Positions 25,217-37,434 of a stretch of DNA of 64,000 bases are shown piece after piece. Position 1 is the stretch's first letter; each line of letters opens with the position of its first letter. The translations under genes and the position numbers were made by a program. The stretch comes from Bigelowiella natans CCMP2755 (Eukaryota; Cercozoa; Chlorarachniophyceae): NCBI GenBank assembly GCA_000320545.1, contig ADNK01002346.1, positions 60,489-124,488 of the forward strand, in the 5' to 3' direction. The notes below the pieces were generated by a model. That model saw nothing but the letters and a program-made list of their open reading frames with translations. It did no database searches and was not told the origin of the DNA.

Positions 25217-26753
25217 TCATTGCCATGCTTTCGAACGCACAAACTCCTCTTCCGCCTCACTCATTGGATCATCTTGTAATGCCTGCAAATATGCATGGTT
25301 TTGTGAAAATACAAACGGTAGTGTGGGCAACGAAATGAAGGATCGTGCACCTTTCGGAACGGATTACAACCAAATTTGCCCCATGCTTCTCTCAAATCCC
25401 TAGAGAACTCTCTGAGGCATATCAGTGTAGCAGCCTCTGAATATGCATCGCCAAGCTGAATATTTCGAACGCAGATTTTTAGAGCTTAGTTTTTGAAGAT
25501 ACATACCATGAATGTTTTTCTTCATATCTACCTGTCCGATCAACTCGTCGATTTTTCGAATTCCAACTTGCATGTCTTCCTCCTTCCCGGAATTGAGTAG
25601 GGACATATACACGAGCATTCTACATAAGCAACAGCGAAAATACAACATGCAGGGCATTCACTCGATGTGTAAGCTGAATATCCGTGCGTTTCCGACCTTT
25701 CAAAGCCAGTATATCCAAATTCCTAAATCATATGATAAATCAAATTTTCCCTCCATTGAACAAGAGTATCAGAGAGAGAGGAGAACCTGTGATGTATCTG
25801 CGCCAATGTGGACCATAGTTGATGCAATAGTTAAGGCAACATCGTCGAATTCGTGAACCTTTGAGAGGAATCATCATCATCATCATCATCATCATCACAT
25901 CATCATCGTTGTGCCTAAATGAATCTAAGATCAATACCTTTTCAGGATCATTTCTATGGATTGCTCTGTGGATGAAACCGTTTAAAACTATTAGTGCTAA
26001 GGCTCCTTCCGACTGAGGGTAGGAAAAACAACAATGCTATAACCCCGAGCTTAGAGAGTCAAATTTGGTTGAAACAGCAACATATTAGTAATGAATATGT
26101 TCATAGATGCCTCTTTTGCTTGAGTCCATGGAGTATCTCCTTGTATCAATAGGCCCTGATTAAGCCAATCTAGTCAGCTGGTAAAATCCATACACATATT
26201 CTGGAACGCTATCAATTATTTGCTTGCTATGTAGTCACATGATTCGCAGTTGCTGAAAGTACAACTACCCACCGTCTGGCCTGCAATTATCGTTTCTGTA
26301 AAGACTGTATCTAGCTCCTCGCCCAGTTTCTTTCTCATTTTTGAATCTAGAGGCATCACACCGCCAAATTGTCGACCCCACCATAACGCAAGCTGAACCT
26401 TTACAGCACACGTGCACGAATTATTGACTCAGAAAGGATTCGAAAGATTGAAGATTAGTCGGTAGAGTAACAGTGACTGCAGCATTAAGCAGGAGTATTA
26501 CCTCCTCAATTTCATCTACGGGGGCAGATTTACGGTCCCAAACATCAACAGGTGCTCCGAACCAATAGTCGAGAATCTCTTTTGGTGATTTGATGTTTCC
26601 GTTGACGGTGGTACTACTGCTGCTGCTACTACTGCTACTGCTACTGCTGCTGCTCGTTGAGAACCGTAATGAAGATGCTAGTGTTCGAACCAAAGGATAT
26701 TTATTTGCAGATAACGTGATTCTCCTTAACTTGCCCGTCATTATCCTCATCAT
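25217..26753 (-). CDS. DUF924 family protein with mitochondrial-type, Ser-rich leader
   Basis: The leader from the ATG at 26753 is Arg/Lys/Ser-rich and includes about 14 consecutive Ser encoded by a triplet repeat. The DUF924 core follows: SPKEILDYWFGAPVDVWDRK (exon 1, 26502-26753), LALWWGRQFGGVMPLD (exon 2, 26273-26398), GLLIQGDTPWTQAKEAS (about 26.1-26.17 kb), GALALIVLNGFIHRAIHRND (about 25.94-26.0), VHEFDDVALTIAST (about 25.8), MSLLNSGKEEDMQVGIRKI (about 25.55-25.63), AATLICLREFSRDLREAWGK (about 25.36-25.44) and ALQDDPMSEAEEEFVRS, ending at 25217. Family members are tetratricopeptide-like alpha-helical proteins, mostly bacterial, of unknown activity. The usual LDQFPRN motif reads LNGFIHR and the HSE motif reads LNSGKEED. 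This copy has therefore drifted at both landmark motifs. Start codons further upstream cannot be excluded. Confidence 0.75.
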
Positions 26754-27438
26754 CCTAAGGTAGGGGGCAGTTCTGTGTGTTTTGCGGCGTTTGTCAAATA
26801 GGGTCCTATTTCCCCCATGCGACAACCCGTCCATTCCCATAATTTGAAGCGACACATATCCAACACAAAACCAGCATAATTGCAGGACATTTTTGTAAGA
26901 ATTGAGTTTGCATCTTCACAAAAATTTAGCAAATATCTCGAAATCCTCATGCATTTCAGAGAGGAAAGCGTGAGGGTTTTCAGCTAGGCAATGCTACGAC
27001 TACATAACATTAGAGGAAATTTCTCACTATATTTAACATACGACAACAAAAATACAAGGTTTAGAGATAGAATATAAATAGATTTAGAGATATCTATCAC
27101 CTTTGGAGAGTTTTTTATGTCTTACACGGCCTCTGCTTGTAAGCGCCCCTCCTCGCATTAGTAGTCACCCGTACGACACAGGTACCCCATCCCCCCCCTT
27201 CATCAATGTGTTCTTTCGCGTGCTTGGCGTGCTTGCAACGCGAAATGGATTCAATTCGAATTTTCGCTTATTATTCTTTCGGGAGGAAGTTCTACGGTCG
27301 AAATTGAAGGGCTGGGATTTCCCTATCCTCTGATGATAGACACAATGGCGTGCTGTCCTCACGCAATCATATTACTTTTTCAGATTTCTATTGATAAATT
27401 ATTTCTAACAAAAATCCTTGAATATTTTTTAGAGAAGG
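26754..27438. other. divergent spacer between DUF924 and KH-protein genes
   Basis: About 685 bases between two start regions, presumably holding both promoters. It is AT-rich close to the KH gene. No palindrome island and no convincing gene are seen. Confidence 0.4.
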
Positions 27439-29016
27439 ATGGATACTCAACTTTTGATAATCGTGGCGGCCGTCGCTGGCGTTGGGGCCCTCCTGTTCTT
27501 CGCCACACAAAAATCTAGTGCCTCTGCAGAACCTACAGTCTCAGCAGAAGATAAGCCTGGTAAGACAGCATTGAGGGGGAAGAAAAACAAGAACAAAAAG
27601 AATAAAAAGAAGGGAAATAAAGCAGGCAAGAAGAAAAACCAGCCTAAGGTAGAATCTGTTGCCGATGTGGAGGCCGCACCAGCAGCTGCACCAGCTGACG
27701 CAAAGAAAGAGAAGAAGCTTTCGCGCAACCAGAGGCGCAAGAGAAACGCACGGGCACGCCAAGCTGAAAAGGAAAAGGAAGAGAAAGAACAGAAACTGAA
27801 GGAGAAAGTTAATGGGGGGAAGAAAAAGTCATCTAAAAAATCTACTGCTCCCTCAGCGGCCACTCAAAAGAGTCCTAAACAGAAGCAGGAGGAGGCACGT
27901 AAACGACTGGCAGAGTACAAAAGGGACGCAGAAGAAGGTTGGGAAACAGTTGGCGATAAATCCAAAGGCCAGGATAAATCCAAGAATAAAAAGAAGAAGA
28001 AAGGAGGGGATAAGAAAGCTGTTGAAACCAAAAAATCTGCTCCTGCACTTCCGACTGGTGTTAGCATCTCAAAGTTGGACGTAGATCCCCGTCACTATGG
28101 AAAGATCATTGGGTCTGGGGGAGTAACCCTAAAGGCTATTATGGAAAAGTCTGGAGCTAACATCAGAATGCCTCGCAGAGATGCAGATCCTCCCTCGCGT
28201 ACCGTGACTATCGAAGGCACATCGGATGCGATTGGAGCAGCAAAGGGAGCAATTCACGAGCTGGTCACTAAAGGATACAGTCGCTTATTGAATCCGGAAA
28301 TTGCTGAGGGTTCAATCAGCATTGATCCAAAACTTCACGGACTGGTTATTGGACCAAAGGGCTCCGTTATTAAAGCAATTAAAGAGAAAACTGGCGTGCA
28401 GATAAGCTTACCGTCTTCAGAATCGAAATCCCGTCGCATCAAGTTAAGCGGTTCCAAAAACGGAATCAAAAACGCCAAAGCTGCTATAAAATTTATCTCA
28501 CAGTATCGATACACTCCCCTTCTGAATCCAAGGTTCACCCACTGTGAGGTCACTGTTCCTGAAGGGAAAATGAGCTACATTATTGGCGCGAAAGGCAGTA
28601 CTCGTCGACACATCGAAGGCAATACAAAGGCAAAGATCCACACTCCCATGCGTGGTGATGAGAACCAAAATGTGATTATTGTTGGGTTCCCAGATTGCGT
28701 CGAAAAAGCAAAGAATGCCATTATGAAAATAGTCAATAAACCTGAAGATGGTGATGACGAAGTTGCTGCTAAAGAAGAGTACTATGATGAGGATGAAGAA
28801 GATCAGCCAGATGAAATCGCAGCTCAATATCTTATCGATACGTCCAAGCAACAAGAAGAGGAAGTCGAAGAGTATGATCAAGGTTGGAACAACACCTCCT
28901 CCGAGCCAGTGGAAAGTGGAAGTGCTGCTGCTGCTGCGGATTCTGCAGGAAGCTGGGGTATGCCGTCAAAGGTGGCAAAGGCAGATGGTGATGCTGGTGC
29001 AGGCGATTGGGATTAA
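27439..29016 (+). CDS. membrane-anchored triple KH-domain RNA-binding protein
   Basis: A single exon of 525 codons, unusual among these intron-rich neighbours. Residues 4-22 form a hydrophobic N-terminal signal anchor. Residues 40-200 are a highly charged Lys/Glu/Ala linker with coiled-coil character. Three KH domains follow, each with an intact GxxG RNA-grip loop: GKIIGSGG near residue 220, GLVIGPKG near 300 and SYIIGAKG near 377. The acidic tail ends GDWD. This arrangement resembles vigilin-type KH arrays tethered to the endoplasmic reticulum surface. A role in holding mRNAs or ribosomes at a membrane is inferred from the layout. The neighbouring DUF924 gene is divergent. The compact intronless form could reflect high expression or retroposition; the sequence does not decide. 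Confidence 0.88.
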   Translation: MDTQLLIIVAAVAGVGALLFFATQKSSASAEPTVSAEDKPGKTALRGKKNKNKKNKKKGNKAGKKKNQPKVESVADVEAAPAAAPADAKKEKKLSRNQRRKRNARARQAEKEKEEKEQKLKEKVNGGKKKSSKKSTAPSAATQKSPKQKQEEARKRLAEYKRDAEEGWETVGDKSKGQDKSKNKKKKKGGDKKAVETKKSAPALPTGVSISKLDVDPRHYGKIIGSGGVTLKAIMEKSGANIRMPRRDADPPSRTVTIEGTSDAIGAAKGAIHELVTKGYSRLLNPEIAEGSISIDPKLHGLVIGPKGSVIKAIKEKTGVQISLPSSESKSRRIKLSGSKNGIKNAKAAIKFISQYRYTPLLNPRFTHCEVTVPEGKMSYIIGAKGSTRRHIEGNTKAKIHTPMRGDENQNVIIVGFPDCVEKAKNAIMKIVNKPEDGDDEVAAKEEYYDEDEEDQPDEIAAQYLIDTSKQQEEEVEEYDQGWNNTSSEPVESGSAAAAADSAGSWGMPSKVAKADGDAGAGDWD

Positions 29017-29059
29017 AGAGAGGGCTTCTAGATACATACTTTCTTCAAAGTCATAGACT

Positions 29060-30255
29060 TTATACCCAATGTTGGCTAGATGAGTAGAAGACATTATTTA
29101 TTTGCAAAGTGTATTCGCGCCAAGAAAAAACTGTTCTAAATAGAAAATAAAGTAATTCAAAAGTGACCAGATGTGACTGTTATCATACGTGATGGGCCGA
29201 TTCAACCGTAATTCAAGTGCGCACGGTAAATGCCTCGATGCATTCGCATGCATGTACGTATACATATTGACCTACATGTTCATAATGTGAGACGGATGTA
29301 ATGAATAAATTAGATTTGTTCAATGGTCATCCTGATCTTGCTGATGTCGCTGTGCAAAGAAGCGGCTACGTACAGCTAGACAGGCTTATATTTTATGCTG
29401 AAACTGTTTGTTTTTTCCCCCCACATACAACATGCGTGCGACGCTGATCCATAGCTGCTAGTTCTTGGTTTCGCAGCACACATGTAAACATGCTAGCTAG
29501 CAGCACTAGAGCATGCTAGCATGCCGCAGACTTGCAAATATTGACATCACATTACACACACAGCAGCAGCACTTACTAGCTTGCACAACACTGGAACAAT
29601 CTAGCAATGTGGGATCTCTAGATCTCTCATGTGGCAATGATGGTCACACCGAACAACACTCAAATGGATCAATCAGTAATGCTAGAATGCGACATGATGC
29701 ATCGCACTCCATGCACAACTAGCTAGCTAGCTAGCAGACAGGCGTGCGCATGCTGATTCTAGCTAGACTTATCTGGACTGTCTAAAAGACTAAGATGCTA
29801 GCAGCTAGCTAGCTCGCTATTAGCTAGTTAGCTCATGGGTCCGAGCTAGCGAGGCTACAGCTAGAAAGCGAAATGAGCGAAAAAAGTCACAAGAATGCCA
29901 TAGCTAGATAGCAGCAGACAATGGGCACAGCAATAAGATGCATAACATACACATGTCATATTGCATGTCTATCATGCAGACGGTCTGCTTTCTAGCTTTG
30001 CACAGCTACATCAGGATGACCATTGAAAAGATTTAATCACTTCATTACATCCGTCTCATCATGCAGACGGTATATCGCCCAGGAAATAAGAGCAATCGTA
30101 TAATGCCCTGCTTCGCAACAGACACAACACAACATGCTAGCATGTGTACGCTCATGGTATACAGCGATATATTTATATATACCTATCACGCACATGTAGC
30201 AGTCAGCTTTAACAGTTTTTGAACGGCGCATCGAACTCGCAGTGGTTTCCATGTC
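29060..30255. repeat. palindrome-rich 3' spacer island 4 (convergent)
   Basis: Lies between the 3' ends of the KH (+) and CLU-like (-) genes. It is dense in CTAGCTAG, GCATGC and TAGCTAGC. Exact palindromes are GCATGCTAGCATGC (29511-29524) and ACATGCTAGCATGT (30132-30145). The second copy of the dispersed repeat lies at 29995-30062. GCAGACGGTCTGC near 29978 is a small hairpin. An AATAAA-like stretch at about 29145 may be the KH gene poly(A) signal. Confidence 0.7.
29995..30062 (+). repeat. dispersed repeat, copy 2
   Basis: Matches 8093-8163 with scattered substitutions (see that entry). It is preceded by CTAG-rich text, as in copy 1. Confidence 0.7.
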
Positions 30256-32806
30256 TTATGACAGGAGAATTGCTACAGCCGTACTGATATCACCATCAGC
30301 CGAGAGCAATGCATGTGAAATCTCTTGATCTGTCTTCTGGATTCCCATTGCTTTGATCTGTTCCACACCTTCAGCAAAGGGGTTATCGCTCTGCGGATTG
30401 CTGTATTGCGAGAATCCCTGTTCTTGCCGTGCCGCACGTATCTCGTTCAACCTCCGCATCATCCATTGCGAGCCATTATGCAGAGGTCCGACACAAGCAC
30501 AGTTGATATCGTAAGCTTTTTGCATGGCTTTTTCTGCCTCTTCATATCTTTGCATCGTCGAGTATGTACGACCAATATTAGCGTACAGTTCAGCAACACT
30601 ACTATGATTCTCAGTGCCAGTTACAGCGATGTGACTCTTCATGGCTTCCATCTGCAGCCCTATCTTCCGTTCATTCTCTCCCAAGTACCCAATGCAGTTT
30701 CCAAGGTTTATTTTCGCAGTCCCAACGTCAGGATGCCTCTCGTCAATGGATTGCTTCAAAATCGTAACAGCCTGTTCCATGAGAGCTTTGGCCTTTTTCA
30801 AGTTTTTGAGACTATCTCCTTTCTCAAAAGCCATTCCTGTTTTAAAATCAAAGCCGCCCTCCTTCAAGCCCTTATCCATCCATGCAATACCCAAATTCTG
30901 TAGGACGAAAGCGTATTCCTTCCCATGCTGCACCCCGTGCTTACGGTAAATGGAATAGCATCTTTGCATGATTTTAAGCTGCTCCTCCGTATCACCAACC
31001 AGACCTATCGTTTGTGCTAGCTTCCGAAGTGGCACCGTGACAGCGAGTGATTCTTTGCCGTGCATCTGCTCATCTACTCTTACTGCTTCCTGCATGATTT
31101 GTAGTACTTGATCGTGCTTGCCGTATCTTGTGTACAGATTTGCGAGATTAAACAGGTGACTCGAGGGAACAAAGCCAAGAGAGCGGCCAACCTGTATTGA
31201 CTCTATAAGATATTTCTCAGCAGTAACATACTCTCCTAAAGCGGTCGTGCACTCGCCAACCTGGTTGCATATCTGAGCATATTTCTTGTGCTTTGAACCG
31301 TACAACAATTCTGCTTGTTCGGCAAGTTCCAGTAGAATCTTCTTCTTCTCCTTCCAATCACCCTTTTCACCATATACGTGCGCTATTCGTGTTTTTATTT
31401 GAATTTCCGTGTCCTGCAAAGTCCCATCTCGATTAGCATCTACGTCTCCAGGGCTTACTTGGATGTTGTTGGTGAAAAGATGCTTGATTCTAGCCAAGTC
31501 CCCCAACGTTTCTTTGAATATTTGGAGAGCTTTGCTACCATCCGAACTAATGTAAGCAACACCAAGGTTGTGCTTGGCAGCTATGTAAGATTCCCAATGC
31601 GTTTGTAGGAATTGAATTTCGTCTCTCTGAATCTCGAAATCATATCCCTTCAAAACAATAGTCAACATTCTAATTTTCAATGGAAGGAGCTGTAGTCGGT
31701 CACATGCGTTTGCAGCATGCGTCATCATGAACATGGCTTTCACCGCCGAGCCACCCCCTGTGAGTATTCTCTTCAGGAGCATGAAAGCAGTGCAAAATGC
31801 TGCATAGTCAAACTTGATATGGTACAGCACCAAATTACTCCTCATAGATGCAAAGTCTATATTTCTATCTAGAGTCCGCCTTACATATGAGGAGGAGGGG
31901 GAAGGGGAGGAGGAGGAAGTGCAATCTTCTTCTTCTTCTTCCTCAGCTTTGAAGAAATCTGCCATCATCTTCACCACTTGAGCAGTTCTTACCAGCGCTG
32001 TTCGCTCTACAGCTAATTCTGCCGGTATTTTGGGCACACGCATGTACTGTTTGTGCAGCATTTGATGAAGCTGGAGCTTTTGCATGAAATTGATAATCTC
32101 TTCCAAGACTGGATTATTTTTGGGTTTGCTATCATCAGTATTTTCGTCGTCGTCTTTGTGCTTGCAAAAGTGCTTCGCTCTCGCCAGCTCTTTTTGGTTC
32201 ATGGGCTTGAGTAACCCACTGAAAAATTCTATTAATTCAGATGTAGTCTTCTTGTTGTTGTTGTTGTCACCAGACTCTTGATCATTTCCGCTCTCGTCAA
32301 AGACAGCGTCCAAAATCTCAGCTGTGAGAGGTTTGAAGAAGGAATCAAGCAATCTTAGTGGCGGTGTAGATGATGCTGATGATCCTTGTTTTTTATCATG
32401 ACCATCAGCAGCGCCTTCGTTGTCCGGCAAAGAAGCAGCACCAGCATTGCCTTCTCCTCCTCCTCCTCCTCCCCCTCTATCTCCCTCCTCACCATTTCGT
32501 GACGACGACGACTTCATGCCTCTTTCTATCATGCCCCAATACAGAGACAACAAACGACCAAAAGTCCTGAAAATCGCAGTATTATTTCCCTTTGCCACAG
32601 CATCAAATTGAAGCTTAGCCAGTTGGATCACCGTTGATTCCGACCCCCAGCCAGCATGCGATTGAACGACACGAGGAAATGCCGTTTCAAAGCTGGAAGT
32701 CACCTTCAACCCAAGGCGACTGTATATGCCTAATACTGATGCCTGCAGTTTAAGCAGATCAATATGGGATATAGCGCTGCTGCTGCTTTTCCCATGGCTC
32801 GTTGTC

Positions 32807-32837
<31 letters not shown>

Positions 32838-33093
32838 CGGGTTTTTGGTGGTGCTTGGGGTCGTTAATGGTATTTACTTCTTGTGGCAGCTCCATCGACA
32901 CGATTTGTTTGATGAAATCCATTTCTCCTAGTTCTCTTTCTCCGACAATTCGTGCTCCTATTGCCTTATACACCTCTTCCAGTAAATGCGGTTCTTCGTT
33001 TCTAGAAAGCACTTTTCTTGCCGCATCAACAGCGACAAGCAGGTCACTTGGATACACCCTAAGCGCTTCTTGCCGTTTTCCTGCAATTGAGCA

Positions 33094-33128
<35 letters not shown>

Positions 33129-36100
33129 CTCTACCTACTACTACTACCACTACTACTAATTTCTACCACCTTTTTCGAGGAGGTTCTTCTTCTTCTTCTT
33201 CTTCTTCTTCTTCTTCTTGCTGTTGTTGTTCCTTCTCCCAACGTCAAATTTGGTAAGAATCCCTTGGTAAACACATGATTTCCAAAATCCATCTGCCGTA
33301 GGTCCCTTTCCGAACACGTATCGAGTAAGAAGGGCAATCATGAAATACCGCTCAACTTCATGCAAACGGTGGTACTCCGCAATAGCATCTTTGGGATGAT
33401 CTTTAGCACTGTATCCATTCTTAGGGTCTTTAGCAATATCGATGAGCATTGGCCGTCTGCAGTCCTTATTGCGAGCCTTGTAAGATTGCACGCATTTCCT
33501 CCATTTTTGGAACTCATCGTCAAATAGAAAACGGGAGAGAATCTTGCCGGAATTTCGAAAGCATCGTCGTGATATCCCCTTAATGACCCTCAGTACCATT
33601 TCCATCACTAGCACGTTGCATAAGATTGATGATATGACTTCTCGTTGTCCCAGATCCTGTCTCTTCTCCTCTGATGATCTTCCTCCTTCCTCTGCTGCTG
33701 CTCCTGCTGCTGGCATCATGTTGGTGCTGCTTCTTCCACTATCACTACCACCACCACCCCCACCACTTTTCCAGACAGCATGCAGATATGCGTACACATG
33801 CCCCATCAATCTTACGTTTATACCGTGAGAATGCATAATATCGACTAATTCCTTAGCTCTCATCTTAAAATCAACACCTTCGTCTAGCCTTTTTGTAGCT
33901 ACTCTGATCATCTCCTCACATGCCATTGGAACAATTTCAGTTATGAGATGGGTGAATGCCCGATGTGCTTCCAACCAAAACTCCTCGCGTCCAACCTCTC
34001 CAAACCGGGAGAAAACGTCGGCGGAGATAGGTTTTTGGCAGAAATGCCGCATGTATTCTGGGCGGAACAGTCTTACAAGATGGTCACTGTCACCGTTTTT
34101 CCTGGGGGGGTGGCAAGGAAAGAGCCTAGCAAGGTCAATGAGGTAGAAACGGCCATCAACCTTCGATTGATGCCCTTCAATATCCGCTGCTAACCACAAC
34201 TCAGTTGGAGCTGATTTTGTAGTGTCTCTCTCCTTCTTCTTCTCCGGGTCTTTGGCATCGTTGTTGTCACTTGAAGCACTTTTAGCTGCTGCTGATGATG
34301 ATGATGATGGGGCGACAGGATGTGATGCGAGATTGAGTTCCTTTGCTAAATTTTCAACAAGATGCTCAAATGCCTTTGATTTGTTATGGACTGTTTTGGC
34401 CGCATCAGCAGAACCATAGACGATGCTCTCATCACCTTGGATAGGGGTGATGGCCGAGATCATCAGTGTGAATCCAAAGCCTTTACAAGCAAAGGAGAAC
34501 GGTAGAAACACGTTTGCACTGCCGCACTCATGAAGCGTTTCCAGGTGTCTGATTTCGTTCAAAGCTACTTTCGCAGCATCCTCGTGGGAGGAGCCAAACA
34601 CACCGTTTGAATCAACCGCAAACTTAACTAAAGTACCGTTAATCAGGAATTTCTCGCCACCAGCCAACCCGCCAGCTCGTACTGGAAATGGATACTCACG
34701 AATGGGAGGGGGGAGGTGATATTCAGCAACGACTTTGCCGAGGAGAGGTACCATGAAATCGACAATGTAATTTTCCAACTCCCTCTGTCTTTCAACTTTA
34801 TGCAAATCCCCTGCCTTTGTTGCGTGTAGTAGTGCATAGCGTAAAAGAGAGTGGGGGGGGGGGGTTTAGGATTAATAACAAAGGAGCAAGGGCAACTACC
34901 AATAATACATCAAGGATAGATATGGGCTTAAGGGCTGCAATGGTATCAACATATATGCAGCTTATTCTTACTGTGTTTGTTGTCAAATCCTCTCGTATTT
35001 TCTGGAATTGGTCGTTCACAGGACGCGAAGGAATTAACTGATCATTTCCAAAGAATTATAAGATAATCTACTGCAACATTCATATCAACTGCTGCTGCTG
35101 CTGCTCCTGTTTTGGCATTTTCGTATTATGTTATTCCGTGATCACCTGTATCTTGCGGCCAAAGTACTTTTCTCCCTTCTTTTCCCTAATCCCTGATACG
35201 CTCGTATTATCCAAGAAATTTGGAAACTCGTACTCCATAATCATCTAAATAATAGAAGGAAAGAGAACGCAATAAATCAATAAATCAGTAAATCGATATG
35301 AAGGATGCAAGAACCATATATGAAACTAATGACGATATAGGAATAGAGTGCGCATCATCATCATCATCAGCAGCAGCAGCAGCAGTGAAACATGAGGATC
35401 TGACCGTGGAGTCCTCTAAACCAGCGTTCTCTGCATTATTATCATCTTCGTCAGTGCATATGAAAGAGCAACAGCAGTATAAACATAGCCATCATGGAAG
35501 GGGCAGTAGCAGCGGTACAGGAGGAAGGAAGAGTATTAAGGAAAGGTTCTAGATGATAAGCTATTACATATCAAGCTTTTTTATGGCGTCACCATAATTA
35601 GATAAGGTATTAATGGATAGTATCATTCTTCTACTAATTCTTCTTCATCATCATCATCATCATCAACGAATTAATAAAATGTTTAAATCAGAACATTTAC
35701 CTTCTTGCTCAGCGGCAGATTTCTTTCCCTTCTCACGTTTTAAGAATGTACGCGCGTTTTGGACAGAGCAATACTCTACAATCTTGGTAATGTGTTGGTC
35801 TGTCCATTGGTGAATCGACCTATTAGGTAAAGCATCAAGAGGCAGAGCGAACGTCTCTCCCTTGAGTGTAGCTTTCTTCATCATTCCAAGCTTCCATACG
35901 TCTATCTTCTGGGGGACAACAACGGTAGTAGATGCTACTACTGCTGCTGCTGCTGCTGAAGTATGAACATTCCCAAGATTCAGTTGTTGCGTTTTCCCAT
36001 AATCACTTTTACTTTCATCATTGCTGTGATCTAGATTAGCAGTATTATTTCCCTCTACTACTGCGCCATCATCGCAACCATGATTGCTGCCTTTCGCATA

Positions 36101-37285
36101 TACCTTGCTGCTAACACCGTCAGTATGAGCATCATCAACTAATGGTTTTGATTCACCGTACATGATGTCGTCTGGGTCCTTTTCGATTCCATATTCATAT
36201 GTGTTGGCATCATCAATTCTGACAATACCGTCGTTGGTTCCATAGACATTGTTCGTCGTTGAGGATGCCTTAGAACTATTGGTAACAGCAGAAGATGACT
36301 GCTCCTTCACAACACCTAATTCTTTAGATTCTCCGCAGCATCCGTTGCCAATATTATTATCAGCAGCATCATCATCATTGACCACTGGTTGCTTTTGCTC
36401 TTTGGCAGGTTCATGACCTGCAGGTTTCGTCGCCTTAGAAGTCATCAGCGTTGTAGGATCATCATTTGTAGGTACTCCTACTCCGAAGGCGGTAGTCACA
36501 CCATAGTTCGCCTCATTATTACTATTGTTGTTCCTTACACTTATGCCACCATCATGCCCCCCAACGCTAGCTGGTGGCTCGTAGTCGCTTTTCTTCCCGT
36601 TATTCTTCTTAGTATCATTTGACTGTGAGTTTGTGTTGATTTCTTGTCCGTAGATACCTAAGGATGTTCTGCAACCCTCTGATTGCTCGTCTATGCTACC
36701 ACTATGCTGCTTTGAGTCTTTCCTTGTCTTTATGTATTCTGATTTAAGTTCATTTGCATCTCCTCCTCCTCCTCCTCCTCCGCCTTTAAACTCCTCAGAT
36801 TCATCTTCTATGACCTAGATCCAAGTGATAGAGATAATCATGATTTTACCGCATGATAACCAAATCATCAAAAAAGATACTCGCAAACGCCATATTTAGA
36901 TCCACGTTTACAGAGGAGGGGGGAGGGAGAAATTACAGAGCCACCAAAGGTAATACCATTTCCAAGCCTTTCAAACCGCGGTATGCATCATTCTTGTACC
37001 CTTCTTCGTCCCTAATTTTTGAGTATAAAAACCAGAGAATTGTTATCATTCCCCTGCTCGACTCTATCCTGATGATCCATATCTTGTTCTTATTCTTCTT
37101 CTTCTTCGTGACACTAGCTTCCACCAACTAGTCATACAGTTGTGCCTAATATTACATATTACTTGTAAGCATTTTGCAGGTGAGCTACAGCCTTGGCGGT
37201 TTGGAGAGATACGAAATCTTTTTCCCCCATGAACTTCGATAAGAAGAGAATGTTATCTCATTTGAATAGAAAGTAGAATTGCATC

Positions 37286-37324
<39 letters not shown>

Positions 37325-37397
37325 TATGTGCTCATCGCGTTGAAATTCAAATGTAAGATGCATTGTTTCATAGAACTTATTCTTAATTTCAAATCGC

Positions 37398-37434
<37 letters not shown>

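Noticed and set aside
32726-33256. Plus-strand frames with long Val, Ile or Ser runs
   Set aside because: They are translations of microsatellites and of the antisense of the CLU-like exon.
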